From contig NZ_MAXF01000103.1 of the NCBI RefSeq assembly GCF_001704635.1, positions 33,898-97,897 of the forward strand: a DNA stretch of 64,000 nt, read 5' to 3'. The position numbers and the translations under genes were made by a program. This stretch comes from Streptomyces sparsogenes (lineage in GTDB: Bacteria > Actinomycetota > Actinomycetes > Streptomycetales > Streptomycetaceae). Positions 42,201-52,557 of the stretch are shown here, piece after piece (position 1 is the stretch's first letter; the number at the start of each line of letters is the position of its first letter). The notes beneath the pieces were generated by a model, which saw nothing but the letters and a program-made list of their open reading frames with translations, had not been told where the DNA came from and ran no database searches.

Positions 42201-42983
42201 ATGAATCAGGGCGCGGGCGCCGGACAGGCCGCCGACGAGAAGAACGCTCAGGGCAGGGTCAAACGCCGTCGCTTCCTGCTGAAGCTCTCCGGTGAGGCGT
42301 TCGCCGGGGGCGGGGGGCTCGGGGTCGACCCCGATGTCGTGCACGCCATCGCCCGCGAGGTCGCCGCGGTCGTCCGGGACGGCGCCGAGATCGCCATCGT
42401 CATCGGCGGCGGCAACTTCTTCCGCGGCGCCGAACTGCAGCAGCGCGGCATGGACCGGGCCCGCTCGGACTACATGGGCATGCTCGGCACGGTCATGAAC
42501 TGCCTCGCCCTCCAGGACTTCCTGGAGAAGGAGGGCATCGACTCCCGCGTCCAGACCGCCATCACCATGGGCCAGGTCGCGGAGCCGTACATTCCGCTGC
42601 GTGCGGTGCGCCACCTGGAGAAGGGGCGCGTGGTCATCTTCGGCGCGGGCATGGGCATGCCGTACTTCTCCACCGACACCACCGCGGCCCAGCGTGCCCT
42701 GGAGATCCACGCCGAGGCCCTGCTCATGGGCAAGAACGGGGTGGACGGGGTGTACGACTCCGACCCCGCCCGGAACCCGGACGCGGTGAAGTTCGACGCC
42801 CTGGAGTACGGCGAGGTGATCACCCGCGACCTCAAGGTCGCCGACGCCACCGCCATCACGCTGTGCCGCGACAACAAACTGCCGATCCTCGTCTTCGAGC
42901 TGCTCGCCGAAGGGAACATCGCGCGTGCGGTGAAGGGTGAGAAGATCGGCACGCTCGTGAGCGACCAGGGCTCCCGGGCCTGA
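42201..42983 (+). CDS. pyrH: Uridylate kinase
   Basis: 260 aa, UMP kinase of the amino-acid-kinase fold: RFLLKLSGEAFAGGGGLGVDP, VIGGGNFFRGAELQ, MGMLGTVMNCLALQDFLE and GKNGVDGVYDSDP. ATG at 42201 with GAGGAGA six bases upstream; the 28-codon upstream extension is not conserved. The 170-bp gap before it has a -10-like TAGGGT (42075-42080). Confidence 0.96.
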   Translation: MNQGAGAGQAADEKNAQGRVKRRRFLLKLSGEAFAGGGGLGVDPDVVHAIAREVAAVVRDGAEIAIVIGGGNFFRGAELQQRGMDRARSDYMGMLGTVMNCLALQDFLEKEGIDSRVQTAITMGQVAEPYIPLRAVRHLEKGRVVIFGAGMGMPYFSTDTTAAQRALEIHAEALLMGKNGVDGVYDSDPARNPDAVKFDALEYGEVITRDLKVADATAITLCRDNKLPILVFELLAEGNIARAVKGEKIGTLVSDQGSRA

Positions 42984-43087
42984 CGGCTCATACGGGGGAT
43001 GGACAACGGCCTGCCGGTCGGACACCGTGCAGGAGAAGACGCACGCAGGGGCGAGGCTCTGCTTACTGATAACACCAGGAGCAAGTG

Positions 43088-43645
43088 GTGATCGAAGAGA
43101 TCCTCCTCGAGGCCGAGGAGAAGATGGAGAAGGCCGTTGTGGTCGCCAAGGAGGACTTCGCCGCGATCCGCACCGGGCGTGCGCACCCGGCGATGTTCAA
43201 CAAGATCGTGGCGGACTACTACGGGGCGATGACGCCGATCAACCAGCTGGCGTCGTTCTCGGTTCCGGAACCGCGCATGGCCGTGGTGACCCCGTTCGAC
43301 AAGAGCGCGCTGCGCAACATCGAGCAGGCGATCCGCGACTCCGATCTGGGCGTCAACCCGAGCAATGACGGCAACATCATCCGGGTGGTGTTCCCCGAGC
43401 TCACCGAGCAGCGCCGCAAGGAATTCATCAAGGTCGCCAAGGGCAAGGGCGAGGACGCGAAGATCTCGATCCGCAGCGTCCGCCGCAAGGCCAAGGAATC
43501 CATCGACAAGCTCGTCAAGGACGGCGAGGTCGGGGAGGACGAGGGCCGCCGGGCGGAGAAGGAGCTCGACGACACCACCGCGAAGTACGTCACGCAGGTG
43601 GATGAGCTGCTCAAGCACAAGGAAGCCGAGCTGCTCGAGGTCTGA
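43088..43645 (+). CDS. frr: Ribosome recycling factor
   Basis: 185 aa. IEEILLEAEEKMEKAVVVAKEDFAAIRTGRAHP, the Frr N-terminus, and RRKEFIKVAKGKGEDAKISIRSVRR are diagnostic. Two GTG codons in a row (43085, 43088); the second is chosen since AGGAG at 43077-43081 is then six bases away. Stop overlaps cdsA. Confidence 0.96.
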   Translation: MIEEILLEAEEKMEKAVVVAKEDFAAIRTGRAHPAMFNKIVADYYGAMTPINQLASFSVPEPRMAVVTPFDKSALRNIEQAIRDSDLGVNPSNDGNIIRVVFPELTEQRRKEFIKVAKGKGEDAKISIRSVRRKAKESIDKLVKDGEVGEDEGRRAEKELDDTTAKYVTQVDELLKHKEAELLEV

Positions 43646-44823
43646 TGAACGACTCATCCTGGGGAGCTCCGCCGAGCGCCCGCCTCCGGGGACCGGCCGA
43701 CCAGGGGCCCTCCCCCTCGCTTCGTGGGGAGGTGCCCCCGCCCTCGGCGGGTCCCGCGCGCGAGGTGGGCGGGGCGGCGCAGACTCGGCCCATGCCCACC
43801 GTGCCCCACGCAGGCGGAGACCCTCGGGATGCCGCCGACCGTGATCGGGGGGCCGCTCGGCCGAGCGGCCCCCTGTTCCGCGACGACCGGGAGCCGGAAC
43901 GCGGCCCGCGGCGACCCGCCGTACATCCCCCGACGCCCCCGGAGCGACCCGACGCCATGCCGGCCGACAGCGCACACCGCCCCGACGAGGCCGGGGGCGC
44001 CAAGAAGAAGAGCGCGGGCCGAGATCTGCGCGCCGCGATAGGGGTGGGCGTCGGCCTGGGCGTGGTGGTCGTCGCCTCGCTGTTCATCTACAAGCCGGTG
44101 TTCGTCGGCGTCATAGCGGTCGCCGTGGTCGTCGGCCTGTGGGAGCTGACCTCCCGGCTGGCCGAGCGCAAGGACATCCGCGTCCCGTTGGTCCCGCTCG
44201 CCGTGGGCGGCGTCGCCATGGTGGTCGCCGGTTACGTGCGTGGCGCGGAGGGCGCGTGGGTGGCCGTGTCGCTGACCGCCCTGGCGGTGCTGGTGTGGCG
44301 GATGACCGAGCCGCCGGAGAACTACCTCAGGGATGTCACGGCCGGGGTCTTCGCGGCCTTCTACGTGCCCTTCCTGGCCACCTTCGTCGCGCTCATGCTC
44401 TCGGCCGACGACGGGCCGCGGCGGGTGCTCGTCTTCCTGCTGCTGACCGTGGTCAGCGACACCGGCGCGTACGCGGTCGGCTGGCGCTTCGGCCGCCACA
44501 AGCTCGCCCCGCGCATCAGCCCCGGCAAGACCCGCGAGGGCCTGCTGGGCGCGATCCTCTTCGCGATGGTCGCGGGCGCGCTGTGCATGCAGTACCTGAT
44601 CGAGGGCGGCGCCTGGTGGCACGGGCTGCTGCTCGGGGCCGCCGTCGCGGTCAGCGCCACCCTGGGCGACCTCGGCGAGTCCATGATCAAGCGTGACCTG
44701 GGCATCAAGGACATGGGCAAGCTGCTGCCCGGCCACGGCGGGATCATGGACCGGCTGGACTCCCTGCTGCCCACCGCGCCCGTGGTCTGGCTGCTGATGG
44801 TGATCTTCGTGGGCGGCGGCTGA
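43645..44823 (+). CDS. cdsA: Phosphatidate cytidylyltransferase
   Basis: 392 aa, makes CDP-diacylglycerol for phospholipids. About eight membrane segments and the CDS signature SATLGDLGESMIKRDLGIKDMGKLLPGHGGIMDRLDS near the C-terminus. The first 120 residues are low-complexity, Pro/Arg-rich, and contain a palindromic repeat translated in frame. The ATG overlaps the frr stop; a later internal start (such as ATG near 43957) would give the usual size, so the true start is uncertain. Confidence 0.9.
   Translation: MNDSSWGAPPSARLRGPADQGPSPSLRGEVPPPSAGPAREVGGAAQTRPMPTVPHAGGDPRDAADRDRGAARPSGPLFRDDREPERGPRRPAVHPPTPPERPDAMPADSAHRPDEAGGAKKKSAGRDLRAAIGVGVGLGVVVVASLFIYKPVFVGVIAVAVVVGLWELTSRLAERKDIRVPLVPLAVGGVAMVVAGYVRGAEGAWVAVSLTALAVLVWRMTEPPENYLRDVTAGVFAAFYVPFLATFVALMLSADDGPRRVLVFLLLTVVSDTGAYAVGWRFGRHKLAPRISPGKTREGLLGAILFAMVAGALCMQYLIEGGAWWHGLLLGAAVAVSATLGDLGESMIKRDLGIKDMGKLLPGHGGIMDRLDSLLPTAPVVWLLMVIFVGGG
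43704..43738. repeat. Palindromic repeat within the 5' part of cdsA
   Basis: GGGGC-CCTCCCC pairs with GGGGAGG-T-GCCCC around a CTCGCTTCG loop. Typical of the mobile G/C-rich palindromes of Streptomyces intergenic DNA, which suggests the 5' end of this reading frame was originally noncoding. Confidence 0.6.
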
Positions 44824-44843
44824 CCGGCCCCACACCCTGGCCT

Positions 44844-44877
44844 TACGGCCCCGCGCCGCTCCTGGCGCGGGGCCGTA
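44844..44877. terminator. cdsA terminator
   Basis: Perfect 14-bp stem (44844-44857 with 44864-44877), 6-base loop, ending the rpsB-cdsA series. Confidence 0.9.
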
Positions 44878-44903
44878 CGCACGTCTGAGACACTGGGGAG
44901 ACC

Positions 44904-46010
44904 ATGCCCAAGCCCGGAGAACTCACTTTCGTCGCGCCGCGCGGAGCCAAGAAGCCGCCGTGGCATCTCGCCGACCTCACGCCCGCCGAGCGCCGCGAGG
45001 CCGTCGCCGCCCTCGGCGAGAAGCCGTTCCGCGCCGGCCAGGTGTCGCGCCACTACTTCGCCCGCTACAGCCACGACCCGGCCCAGTGGACCGACATCCC
45101 GGCCGCCGCGCGCGAGAAGCTGGCGGCCGGGCTGCTGCCGGACCTGATGAGCGTGGTGCGCCACATCAGCTGTGACGACGACACCACCCGCAAGACCCTG
45201 TGGCGGCTCTTCGACGGCACGCTCGTGGAGTCCGTGCTGATGCGCTACCCGGACCGGGTCACCATGTGCATCAGCTCCCAGGCCGGCTGCGGCATGAACT
45301 GCCCGTTCTGCGCCACCGGCCAGGCGGGCCTGGACCGCAATCTGTCCACCGCCGAGATCGTGCACCAGATCGTCGACGGTATGCGGGCGCTGCGCGACGG
45401 GGAGATCCCCGGGGGCCCGGCGCGGCTGTCGAACATCGTCTTCATGGGCATGGGCGAGCCGCTCGCCAACTACAACCGCGTCGTGGGCGCCATCCGCAGG
45501 CTGACGGACCCGGAGCCGGACGGCCTCGGCCTGTCCCAGCGCGGCATCACCGTCTCGACCGTCGGGCTCGTCCCGGCGATGCTGCGCTTCGCCGACGAGG
45601 GCTTCAAGTGCCGGCTCGCGGTGTCGCTGCACTCGCCCGACGACGAGTTGCGCGACACCCTGGTCCCGGTCAACACCCGCTGGAAGGTCCGCGAGGTCCT
45701 GGACGCGGCGTGGGAGTACGCGGAGAAGTCGGGCCGCCGCGTCTCCATCGAGTACGCCCTGATCAGGGACATCAACGACCAGGGGTGGCGGGCCGACCTG
45801 CTGGGGCGGCTGCTCAAGGGCCGCCGGGCGCACGTCAATCTGATCCCGCTCAACCCCACTCCCGGCTCCAAGTGGACCGCGTCCAGGCCGGAGGACGAGA
45901 AGGCGTTCGTGGCCGCCCTGGAGGCCCACGGCGTGCCCGTGACCGTCCGGGACACCCGGGGCCAGGAGATCGACGGGGCCTGCGGGCAGCTGGCGGCGGC
46001 CGAGCGCTGA
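44904..46010 (+). CDS. rlmN: 23S rRNA/tRNA adenine C2-methyltransferase RlmN
   Basis: 368 aa radical-SAM enzyme methylating A2503 of 23S rRNA and A37 of some tRNAs. Cluster motif CGMNCPFCATG; NIVFMGMGEPLANYN; SVGLVP-like TVGLVPAML; C-terminal GACGQL holds the methyl-carrying cysteine. GGGGAGA precedes the ATG. The thiamine riboswitch begins about 70 bp after its stop. Confidence 0.96.
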   Translation: MPKPGELTFVAPRGAKKPPWHLADLTPAERREAVAALGEKPFRAGQVSRHYFARYSHDPAQWTDIPAAAREKLAAGLLPDLMSVVRHISCDDDTTRKTLWRLFDGTLVESVLMRYPDRVTMCISSQAGCGMNCPFCATGQAGLDRNLSTAEIVHQIVDGMRALRDGEIPGGPARLSNIVFMGMGEPLANYNRVVGAIRRLTDPEPDGLGLSQRGITVSTVGLVPAMLRFADEGFKCRLAVSLHSPDDELRDTLVPVNTRWKVREVLDAAWEYAEKSGRRVSIEYALIRDINDQGWRADLLGRLLKGRRAHVNLIPLNPTPGSKWTASRPEDEKAFVAALEAHGVPVTVRDTRGQEIDGACGQLAAAER

Positions 46011-46078
46011 GGCCCGGCTGATACGGTGCCCTGGCACCGCCTCGTACACGGGGCGCCAGCTCGAACAAATGAACATTC

Positions 46079-46161
46079 CGACAGGGGAGCGCGAACAGCG
46101 CTGAGAGTGCGGCCCGGCCGCAGACCCTCGGACCTGATCCGGGTCATACCGGCGTAGGGAG
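46079..46161 (+). promoter_or_regulatory. TPP (thi-box) riboswitch
   Basis: The thi-box landmarks are all present in order: ACAGGGGAGC (46081-46090), the conserved CTGAGAGTGCGG (46101-46112), a variable stem, then GGACCTGATCCGGGTCATACC (split at 46131-46150) and GGCGTAGGGA at the 3' side (46151-46160). The terminal AGGGAG is also the thiB ribosome site, so thiamine pyrophosphate should close translation of the transporter. Confidence 0.95.
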
Positions 46162-46170
46162 TCAGATCGT

Positions 46171-47253
46171 ATGAACCGCCGTCTTCGGCATGCCGTCGCC
46201 ACCGCCCTCTTCGGCTCGCTCGGCCTCACCACCCTCGTCGCCTGCGGCGAGGACTCCTCCGGCTCCTCCGGCGGCTCGGGGTCCAAGACCGTGACCCTGG
46301 TCTCGCACGACTCGTTCGCCACCTCCAAGGCCGTGCTGAAGGAGTTCACCCGAAAGACCGGCTACAAGGTGCGGCTCCAGCGGGGCGGTGACGCCGGGGC
46401 GGCCGTCAACCAGGCCATCCTCACCAAGTCGCACCCTCAGGGGGATGTCTTCTTCGGCGTGGACAACACCCTGCTGTCCCGCGCGCTCGACAACGACCTG
46501 TTCACCCCGTACCGGGCCAAGGGCCTGGACAAGGTCCCGGCGGCGCTCCAGCTCGACGCGGCGAAGCACCGCGTCACCCCGGTCGACTTCGGGGACATCT
46601 GCGTCAACTACGACCGGAAGTACTTCGCCGACAAGAAGCTCGCCCCGCCGAAGACCTTCGCCGACCTGACCAAGCCCGCCTACAAGAACCTCCTGGTCAC
46701 CGAGAACGCGGCCACCTCCTCGCCCGGCCTCGCCTTCCTCCTGGGCACCGCCGCCCGCTACGGCGACGACGGCTGGCAGGGCTACTGGAAGAAGCTCAGG
46801 GCCAACGGCGTCGAGGTCGTCGACGGCTGGGAGCAGGCGTACTACGACCGCTTCTCCGGCTCGGCGGGCGGGGCCAAGGGCGACCGGCCGCTGGTCGTCT
46901 CCTACGCCTCCAGCCCGCCGGCCGAGGTGGTCGACGCGAAGCCGCGTCCCGCGCGGTCCCCCATAGGGGTCGCGACGGGAACCTGCTTCCGGCAGGTGGA
47001 ATTCGCTGGCCTTCTGAAGGGCGCGTCGAACACCAAGGGCGGCAAGGCGCTGCTGGACTTCCTGCTGACCAAGAGGTTCCAGGAGGACGTGCCGCTCCAG
47101 ATGTACGTCAACCCGGCCCGCGAGGACGCCAAGCTGCCCGAGCTGTTCACCAAGTACGGGGTGAAGATCGCCGACCCGGCCACCCTGGCCCCCCAGAAGA
47201 TCGCCAAGAACCGTGACCAGTGGGTCAAGGCATGGTCCTCGCTCGTCCTGTAA
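46171..47253 (+). CDS. thiB: Thiamine ABC transporter, substrate-binding lipoprotein
   Basis: 360 aa. Signal peptide with lipobox TLVAC (Cys25), then a Gly/Ser linker and the ThiB fold: VTLVSHDSFATSKAVLKEFTRKTGYKV, QGDVFFGVDNTLLSRALDNDLF and VDFGDICVNYDRKYF. It is directly controlled by the riboswitch; the ATG is 10 bases after AGGGAG. Confidence 0.95.
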   Translation: MNRRLRHAVATALFGSLGLTTLVACGEDSSGSSGGSGSKTVTLVSHDSFATSKAVLKEFTRKTGYKVRLQRGGDAGAAVNQAILTKSHPQGDVFFGVDNTLLSRALDNDLFTPYRAKGLDKVPAALQLDAAKHRVTPVDFGDICVNYDRKYFADKKLAPPKTFADLTKPAYKNLLVTENAATSSPGLAFLLGTAARYGDDGWQGYWKKLRANGVEVVDGWEQAYYDRFSGSAGGAKGDRPLVVSYASSPPAEVVDAKPRPARSPIGVATGTCFRQVEFAGLLKGASNTKGGKALLDFLLTKRFQEDVPLQMYVNPAREDAKLPELFTKYGVKIADPATLAPQKIAKNRDQWVKAWSSLVL

Positions 47254-49012
47254 AGCGCCGCGAACGTGACGCAGGCGCCCCCGACGCTCCCGACGCCTCC
47301 GACGCTCCCGACGCCCCCGGGGCGGTGGGGCCGGGGGCGCCGAAGGAGAGCCCCCGGCGGCGCGCGGACCTCCGCGGGGCGGCGCTGCGGCTGGCCCTGA
47401 TGGCCGTGCCCACCGCCTTCTTCGCGCTGTTCTTCCTCTACCCGGTGGCCGCCATCGTCGCCCGCGGACTGCGCGACGGAGGACAGTGGCGGCTGGGCCG
47501 CGCCGGCGAGGTGCTCACCGACCCGGCCGTCCTGGACATCCTGTGGTTCACCGGCTGGCAGGCGGCCGCGTCCACCGCCCTGACGCTTGCGCTCGCGCTC
47601 CCCGGCGCGTATGTCTTCGCCCGCTTCGCCTTCCCCGGCAAGCGGCTGCTGCGCGCCGTCGTGACCGTCCCCTTCGTCCTGCCGACCGTCGTCGCCGGCT
47701 CCGCGTTCCTCGCCCTGCTCGGCCACGGCGGGCTGCTGGAGCGCCTGTGGGGCGTACGCCTGGACACCACCGTCTGGTCGATCCTCCTCGCGCACGTCTT
47801 CTTCAACTACGCGGTGGTCGTACGGACCGTCGGCGGGCTGTGGGCACAGCTCGACCCGCGCCAGGAGGAGGCCGCGCGGGTGCTCGGCGCGAGCCGCCTG
47901 GCCGCGTGGCGGCGGGTGACGCTGCCGGCGCTGGCGCCCGCCGTGGCGGCCGCCGCCCTGATGGTCTTCCTGTTCACCTTCACCTCCTTCGGCGTCGTCC
48001 AGATCCTCGGCGGCCCCCGGTACGCCACCCTGGAGGTCGCGATCTACCGGGAGACCGCGCAATTGCTCGACCTGCCGACGGCCGCCGTGCTGACCCTCGT
48101 CCAGTTCGCCGCGGTCGCCGCGGTCCTGGGCCTGCACGCCTGGACCGTACGGCGGCGCGAGGGCGCCCTGAAGCTCGTCGACCCCGAGCGGACCGCGCGC
48201 CGCCCCCGGGGCGCGGCCCAGTGGGCGCTGCTGTGGGGCGTGCTCGCCTCCGTGGCGCTGCTGATCCTGCTGCCGCTCGCCGTCCTCGTCGAGCGCTCCC
48301 TGGACGCCCCCGGCGGCTACGGCCTCGGGTACTACCGCGCCCTGCAGTCGGCGGCCGAGAGCGGCGGGACGTTCTTCGTCGCCCCCATGGAGGCCGTCTG
48401 GAACTCCCTGCGCTACGCGGCCGTGGCGGCCGTCTTCGCCCTCGTGGTGGGCGGCCTGGCGGCCGCGGCGCTGACCAGGAAAGCGGGGAGGCTCGTACGG
48501 GGCTTCGACGCGCTGCTGATGCTGCCGCTGGGCACCTCCGCCGTCACCGTCGGGTTCGGCTTCCTCATCGCCCTCGACGAGCCGCCGCTGGACCTGCGCG
48601 CCTCATGGATCCTCGTACCGCTCGCCCAGGCCCTGGTGGGCGTGCCCTTCGTCGTACGGATCATGCTGCCCGTGCTGCGCGCGGTGGACCATCGGCTGCG
48701 CGAGGCGGCGGCCGTGCTCGGCGCGTCCCCGCTGCGGGCCTGGCGGGAGGTGGACCTGCCGATGGTCGCCCGGGCGCTGGGGGTCGCGGCGGGCTTCGCG
48801 TTCGCCGTGTCGCTGGGCGAGTTCGGGGCGACCGTGTTCATCGCCCGGCCCGACCACCCGACCCTGCCGGTGGCCGTCGCCCGCTTCCTCGGCCGGGCCG
48901 GGCAGCTCAACTACGGCCAGGCCATGGCCCTGAGCACGATTCTCATGCTGGTGTGCGCGGCTTCCCTGCTGCTCCTGGAGCGGATCCGCACCGACCGTTC
49001 GGGGGAGTTCTG

Positions 49013-49013
<1 letters not shown>
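47232..49013 (+). CDS. thiP: Thiamine ABC transporter permease (fused double domain)
   Basis: 593 aa with two BPD permease modules. Each half has an EAA-type loop: EEAARVLGASRLAAWRRVTLP and REAAAVLGASPLRAWREVDLP. About 12 membrane segments. Overlaps the thiB stop by 22 bases; the N-terminus has a Pro-Asp-Ala repeat (two 18-bp units at about 47283-47318). Stop overlaps thiQ. Confidence 0.93.
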
Positions 49014-50044
<1,031 letters not shown>

Positions 50045-50059
50045 GCCGTGGCCTGAGAC

Positions 50060-50083
50060 GTGGGCGCGCCCCCCGCGCCCCAC
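50060..50083. terminator. Terminator between thiQ and the LOG-family gene
   Basis: GTGGGCGCG pairs with CGCG-C-CCCAC (one bulge) around a C-rich loop between two convergent genes. Confidence 0.6.
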
Positions 50084-50098
50084 ACGGAGGTTCTGCGC

Positions 50099-51238
50099 TC
50101 AGCCCGTCAGGCCCGTCAGGGACATGAGGGCTTCCGGGGCCTCGTCCACCGAGTCCACCAGCGCGATCCGGGCCGCCATGGACCTGCCCTCGGCGAGCGC
50201 CTCCAGCAGGGGCCAGGTCGGCAGGCGGCGCGTCCAGTGGTCGCGGTCCACGAGCACCATGGGCGTCGGCTCGCCGCGCGACTCGTAGTAGTTGGGCGTC
50301 GCGTTGTCGAATATCTCCTGGACGGTCCCGGCGGCGCCCGGCAGGAACACCACCCCCGCGTTCGACCGCGCGAGCAGGCCGTCCTCGCGCGTGGCGTTGG
50401 CGAAGTACTTCGCGATGTGCGAGGCGAAGGCGCTGGGCGGCTCGTGCCCGTAGAACCAGGTGGGAATGCCGACCGACGTGCCGCCGCCGGCCCACCGCTC
50501 GCGCACCGCGAAGGCCGCCTCGGCCCACTCGCCGACGGACGGCCGGAAGGAGGGCGCCTTGGCGAGCACCTCCAGGGACTCGTCGAGCATCCCGTCGGCG
50601 AACGGCGCCGCGTAGGCGCCCAGGTTGGCGGCCTCCATCGCGCCCGGCCCGCCGCCCGTGGCGACCGTGAACCCCGAGCGCGCCAGCGCCCGCCCGAGCC
50701 GGGCCGCGCCCGCGTACCCGTCGGAGCCGCGCTCCAGGGCGTGCCCGCCCATCACACCCACCACCCGGGACCCGGCGAGGAGTTCGTCGAAGGCGTCCGA
50801 GACGGCGTCGTCGTGGATGGAGCGCAGCATCGAGGAGAAGATGTCGCCGTCGGCCTTGGTCCGCTGGAACCAGGCGTACGCGAGCGCGTCGGGCGTCCCC
50901 GCGTAGCCCCGCTCCGCCAGCCCCTCGAACAGCTCGCTCGGCGAGTAGAGGGTGCCGCGGTAGGGGTCGAACGGCAGTCCCGGCACCGGCGGGAAGACCA
51001 GCGCACCACCGGCCCGCACCTTGGCGGCGGCCTCGGGCTCCATCGGGCAGCCGAGGAAGACGGCCTCGGCGGTGTCCGTGCCGAGCAGCGCCGGGGTACG
51101 GTCCGTCAGATCGACGGACTGGACGCGGTACCCGGCCAGCGAGCCGCGGGCCACGACCTCGTCGAACTCCCGCAGGGACTCGATCTCCCGGTCGGGGCAC
51201 GGGTCTTGGGCGGCGGTGGAAGCGTCGTCGGTCAGCAC
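50099..51238 (-). CDS. LOG-family protein (lysine-decarboxylase-like / nucleotide phosphoribohydrolase-like)
   Basis: 379 aa. The LOG-family signatures VMGGHALERGSDGY, ATGGGPGAMEAANLGAY and LPGAAGTVQEIFDNAT (PGGxGTxxE type) are clear. LOG proteins cleave nucleoside monophosphates to bases (cytokinin activation in plants); this subgroup is longer with an extra N-terminal domain (AVFLGCPMEPEAAAKV). GTG at 51238 has TAGCAT six bases upstream and no ribosome site, so the mRNA may be leaderless. Confidence 0.88.
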   Translation of the reverse strand: MLTDDASTAAQDPCPDREIESLREFDEVVARGSLAGYRVQSVDLTDRTPALLGTDTAEAVFLGCPMEPEAAAKVRAGGALVFPPVPGLPFDPYRGTLYSPSELFEGLAERGYAGTPDALAYAWFQRTKADGDIFSSMLRSIHDDAVSDAFDELLAGSRVVGVMGGHALERGSDGYAGAARLGRALARSGFTVATGGGPGAMEAANLGAYAAPFADGMLDESLEVLAKAPSFRPSVGEWAEAAFAVRERWAGGGTSVGIPTWFYGHEPPSAFASHIAKYFANATREDGLLARSNAGVVFLPGAAGTVQEIFDNATPNYYESRGEPTPMVLVDRDHWTRRLPTWPLLEALAEGRSMAARIALVDSVDEAPEALMSLTGLTG

Positions 51239-51312
51239 GGCGACATGCTACTGGCGGCCCCGGGCGGCGGGCCGAGGCGGTCGGCGGGCCGCGAAGTGGC
51301 GCGTGGCGCGGC

Positions 51313-52557
51313 TCAGCGGTCGAAGGGGAGCGTGCTCAGCTCCGCGACCGCCCAGGCCAGCGGGGCCAGGAAGATCAGCAGGGCCACCCCGCGCAGGGCC
51401 GCGGCGCCCCGCAGCAGGCGCGGCGGCGCGCCCAGGCGCAGCAGGGCTTCGGTCGTCCTGCCCCGGGCGCTCTTCGTCTCGAGCGCCGCGGTGAGCGCCG
51501 AGGCGGTGGCGCACATCATGATCAGCGCGGCGCCCAGGCCGGTGAGCGGGCCGAAGGGGCGGTCCCCGGACGGGCCGGGGCCCGCGCCGTAGAGCTGGAC
51601 CGCGGCGTACGCGCCGGAGGCGACGGCGCACAGCACGCCGATCGGGTGCCCCAGGCGCCCCGCCTCCTGCTGCAGCACCCGCCCGGCCAGCAGCCGCAGC
51701 GCCCCCGGGCGGCCCGCGGCCAGCAATCTGCCGCACAGGTGGGTGAGGCCGGGCCCGGCCAGCACGAGGCCGACCGCCGTGAGCGCCCAGCCGCCCACCA
51801 CGCCGGGCGGGCTGCCGCCGAGGTGGCCGGGGAGCGGCAGCAGCCCGCCGGGGGGCGGGGGAGGGCCGCTGTCGGCGTTGTTCGTGTACGCCTCCATGGC
51901 GATGCCGGCCGCGGTCAGCGCGATGCCCCAGGGCAGTCGCCGGGCCGCGAGCTCCGGCGCCGCGCCGCGCGGGGCCGTCTCCGCGCCCCGCGCCCGGCCG
52001 CCCGCCCGCGCCCCCCGCGCGCGCCGCGCTCCCCGGGGCCACAGGTGGACCGCGCAGGCCGCGGCCGCCACCGCCGGTACGAGTGCGAGCAGGGTGACCG
52101 CGGCCGCCCAGGGCACCGGGTGACCGGCGCCGAGCGCGCCGCTCGCCGCCCCGCTCCCCGCATCGGGCCACAGCGGCCACGAGCCGCCCAGATCGCCCCG
52201 CAGGTGCAGGAAGACCAGCAGGGCCGGCACACAGCCCAGCGCGCACGACAGGGCGGCCGAGGCCGCCGCGAGCAGCGCGGACCTGGCCGGGCCGCCGCCG
52301 GCCGCCGCGAAGACCGGTCCGAACGGGACGCTCGGGTCGGCGCGCGCGACCGAGACCGCGAGCTGGGCGGTGGCCGCCAGGGGCACCACGCACCAGAGCA
52401 GCCGTACGACCGCGTCGTCGGCCTGCTCGGGATGCCCGGCCGCGTACCCGAGGGCGCAGAGCAGCAGGAAGCCCGTGCCCGCCGCCGCGGTCGCCACCAG
52501 TGACCGGCGCAGCAGGGCCAGGGGCCGGGCGCCGCGGGCTAGGCGGAGACTGAGCAC
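51313..52557 (-). CDS. ABC transporter permease-like membrane protein
   Basis: 414 aa, about 8-10 hydrophobic segments in two blocks of Ala/Leu-rich sequence with a Pro/Gly-rich central loop (GPPPPPGGLLPLPG). Fits the FtsX/ABC-2-like integral partner of the adjacent ATPase, whose stop it overlaps. The overall sequence is diverged, so substrate is unknown. GTG at 52557. Confidence 0.75.
   Translation of the reverse strand: MLSLRLARGARPLALLRRSLVATAAAGTGFLLLCALGYAAGHPEQADDAVVRLLWCVVPLAATAQLAVSVARADPSVPFGPVFAAAGGGPARSALLAAASAALSCALGCVPALLVFLHLRGDLGGSWPLWPDAGSGAASGALGAGHPVPWAAAVTLLALVPAVAAAACAVHLWPRGARRARGARAGGRARGAETAPRGAAPELAARRLPWGIALTAAGIAMEAYTNNADSGPPPPPGGLLPLPGHLGGSPPGVVGGWALTAVGLVLAGPGLTHLCGRLLAAGRPGALRLLAGRVLQQEAGRLGHPIGVLCAVASGAYAAVQLYGAGPGPSGDRPFGPLTGLGAALIMMCATASALTAALETKSARGRTTEALLRLGAPPRLLRGAAALRGVALLIFLAPLAWAVAELSTLPFDR

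Noticed and set aside
43008..43020. TGGACAAC before frr as another DnaA box
   Set aside because: Only seven of nine positions match and it is single, unlike the perfect pair at 33943.
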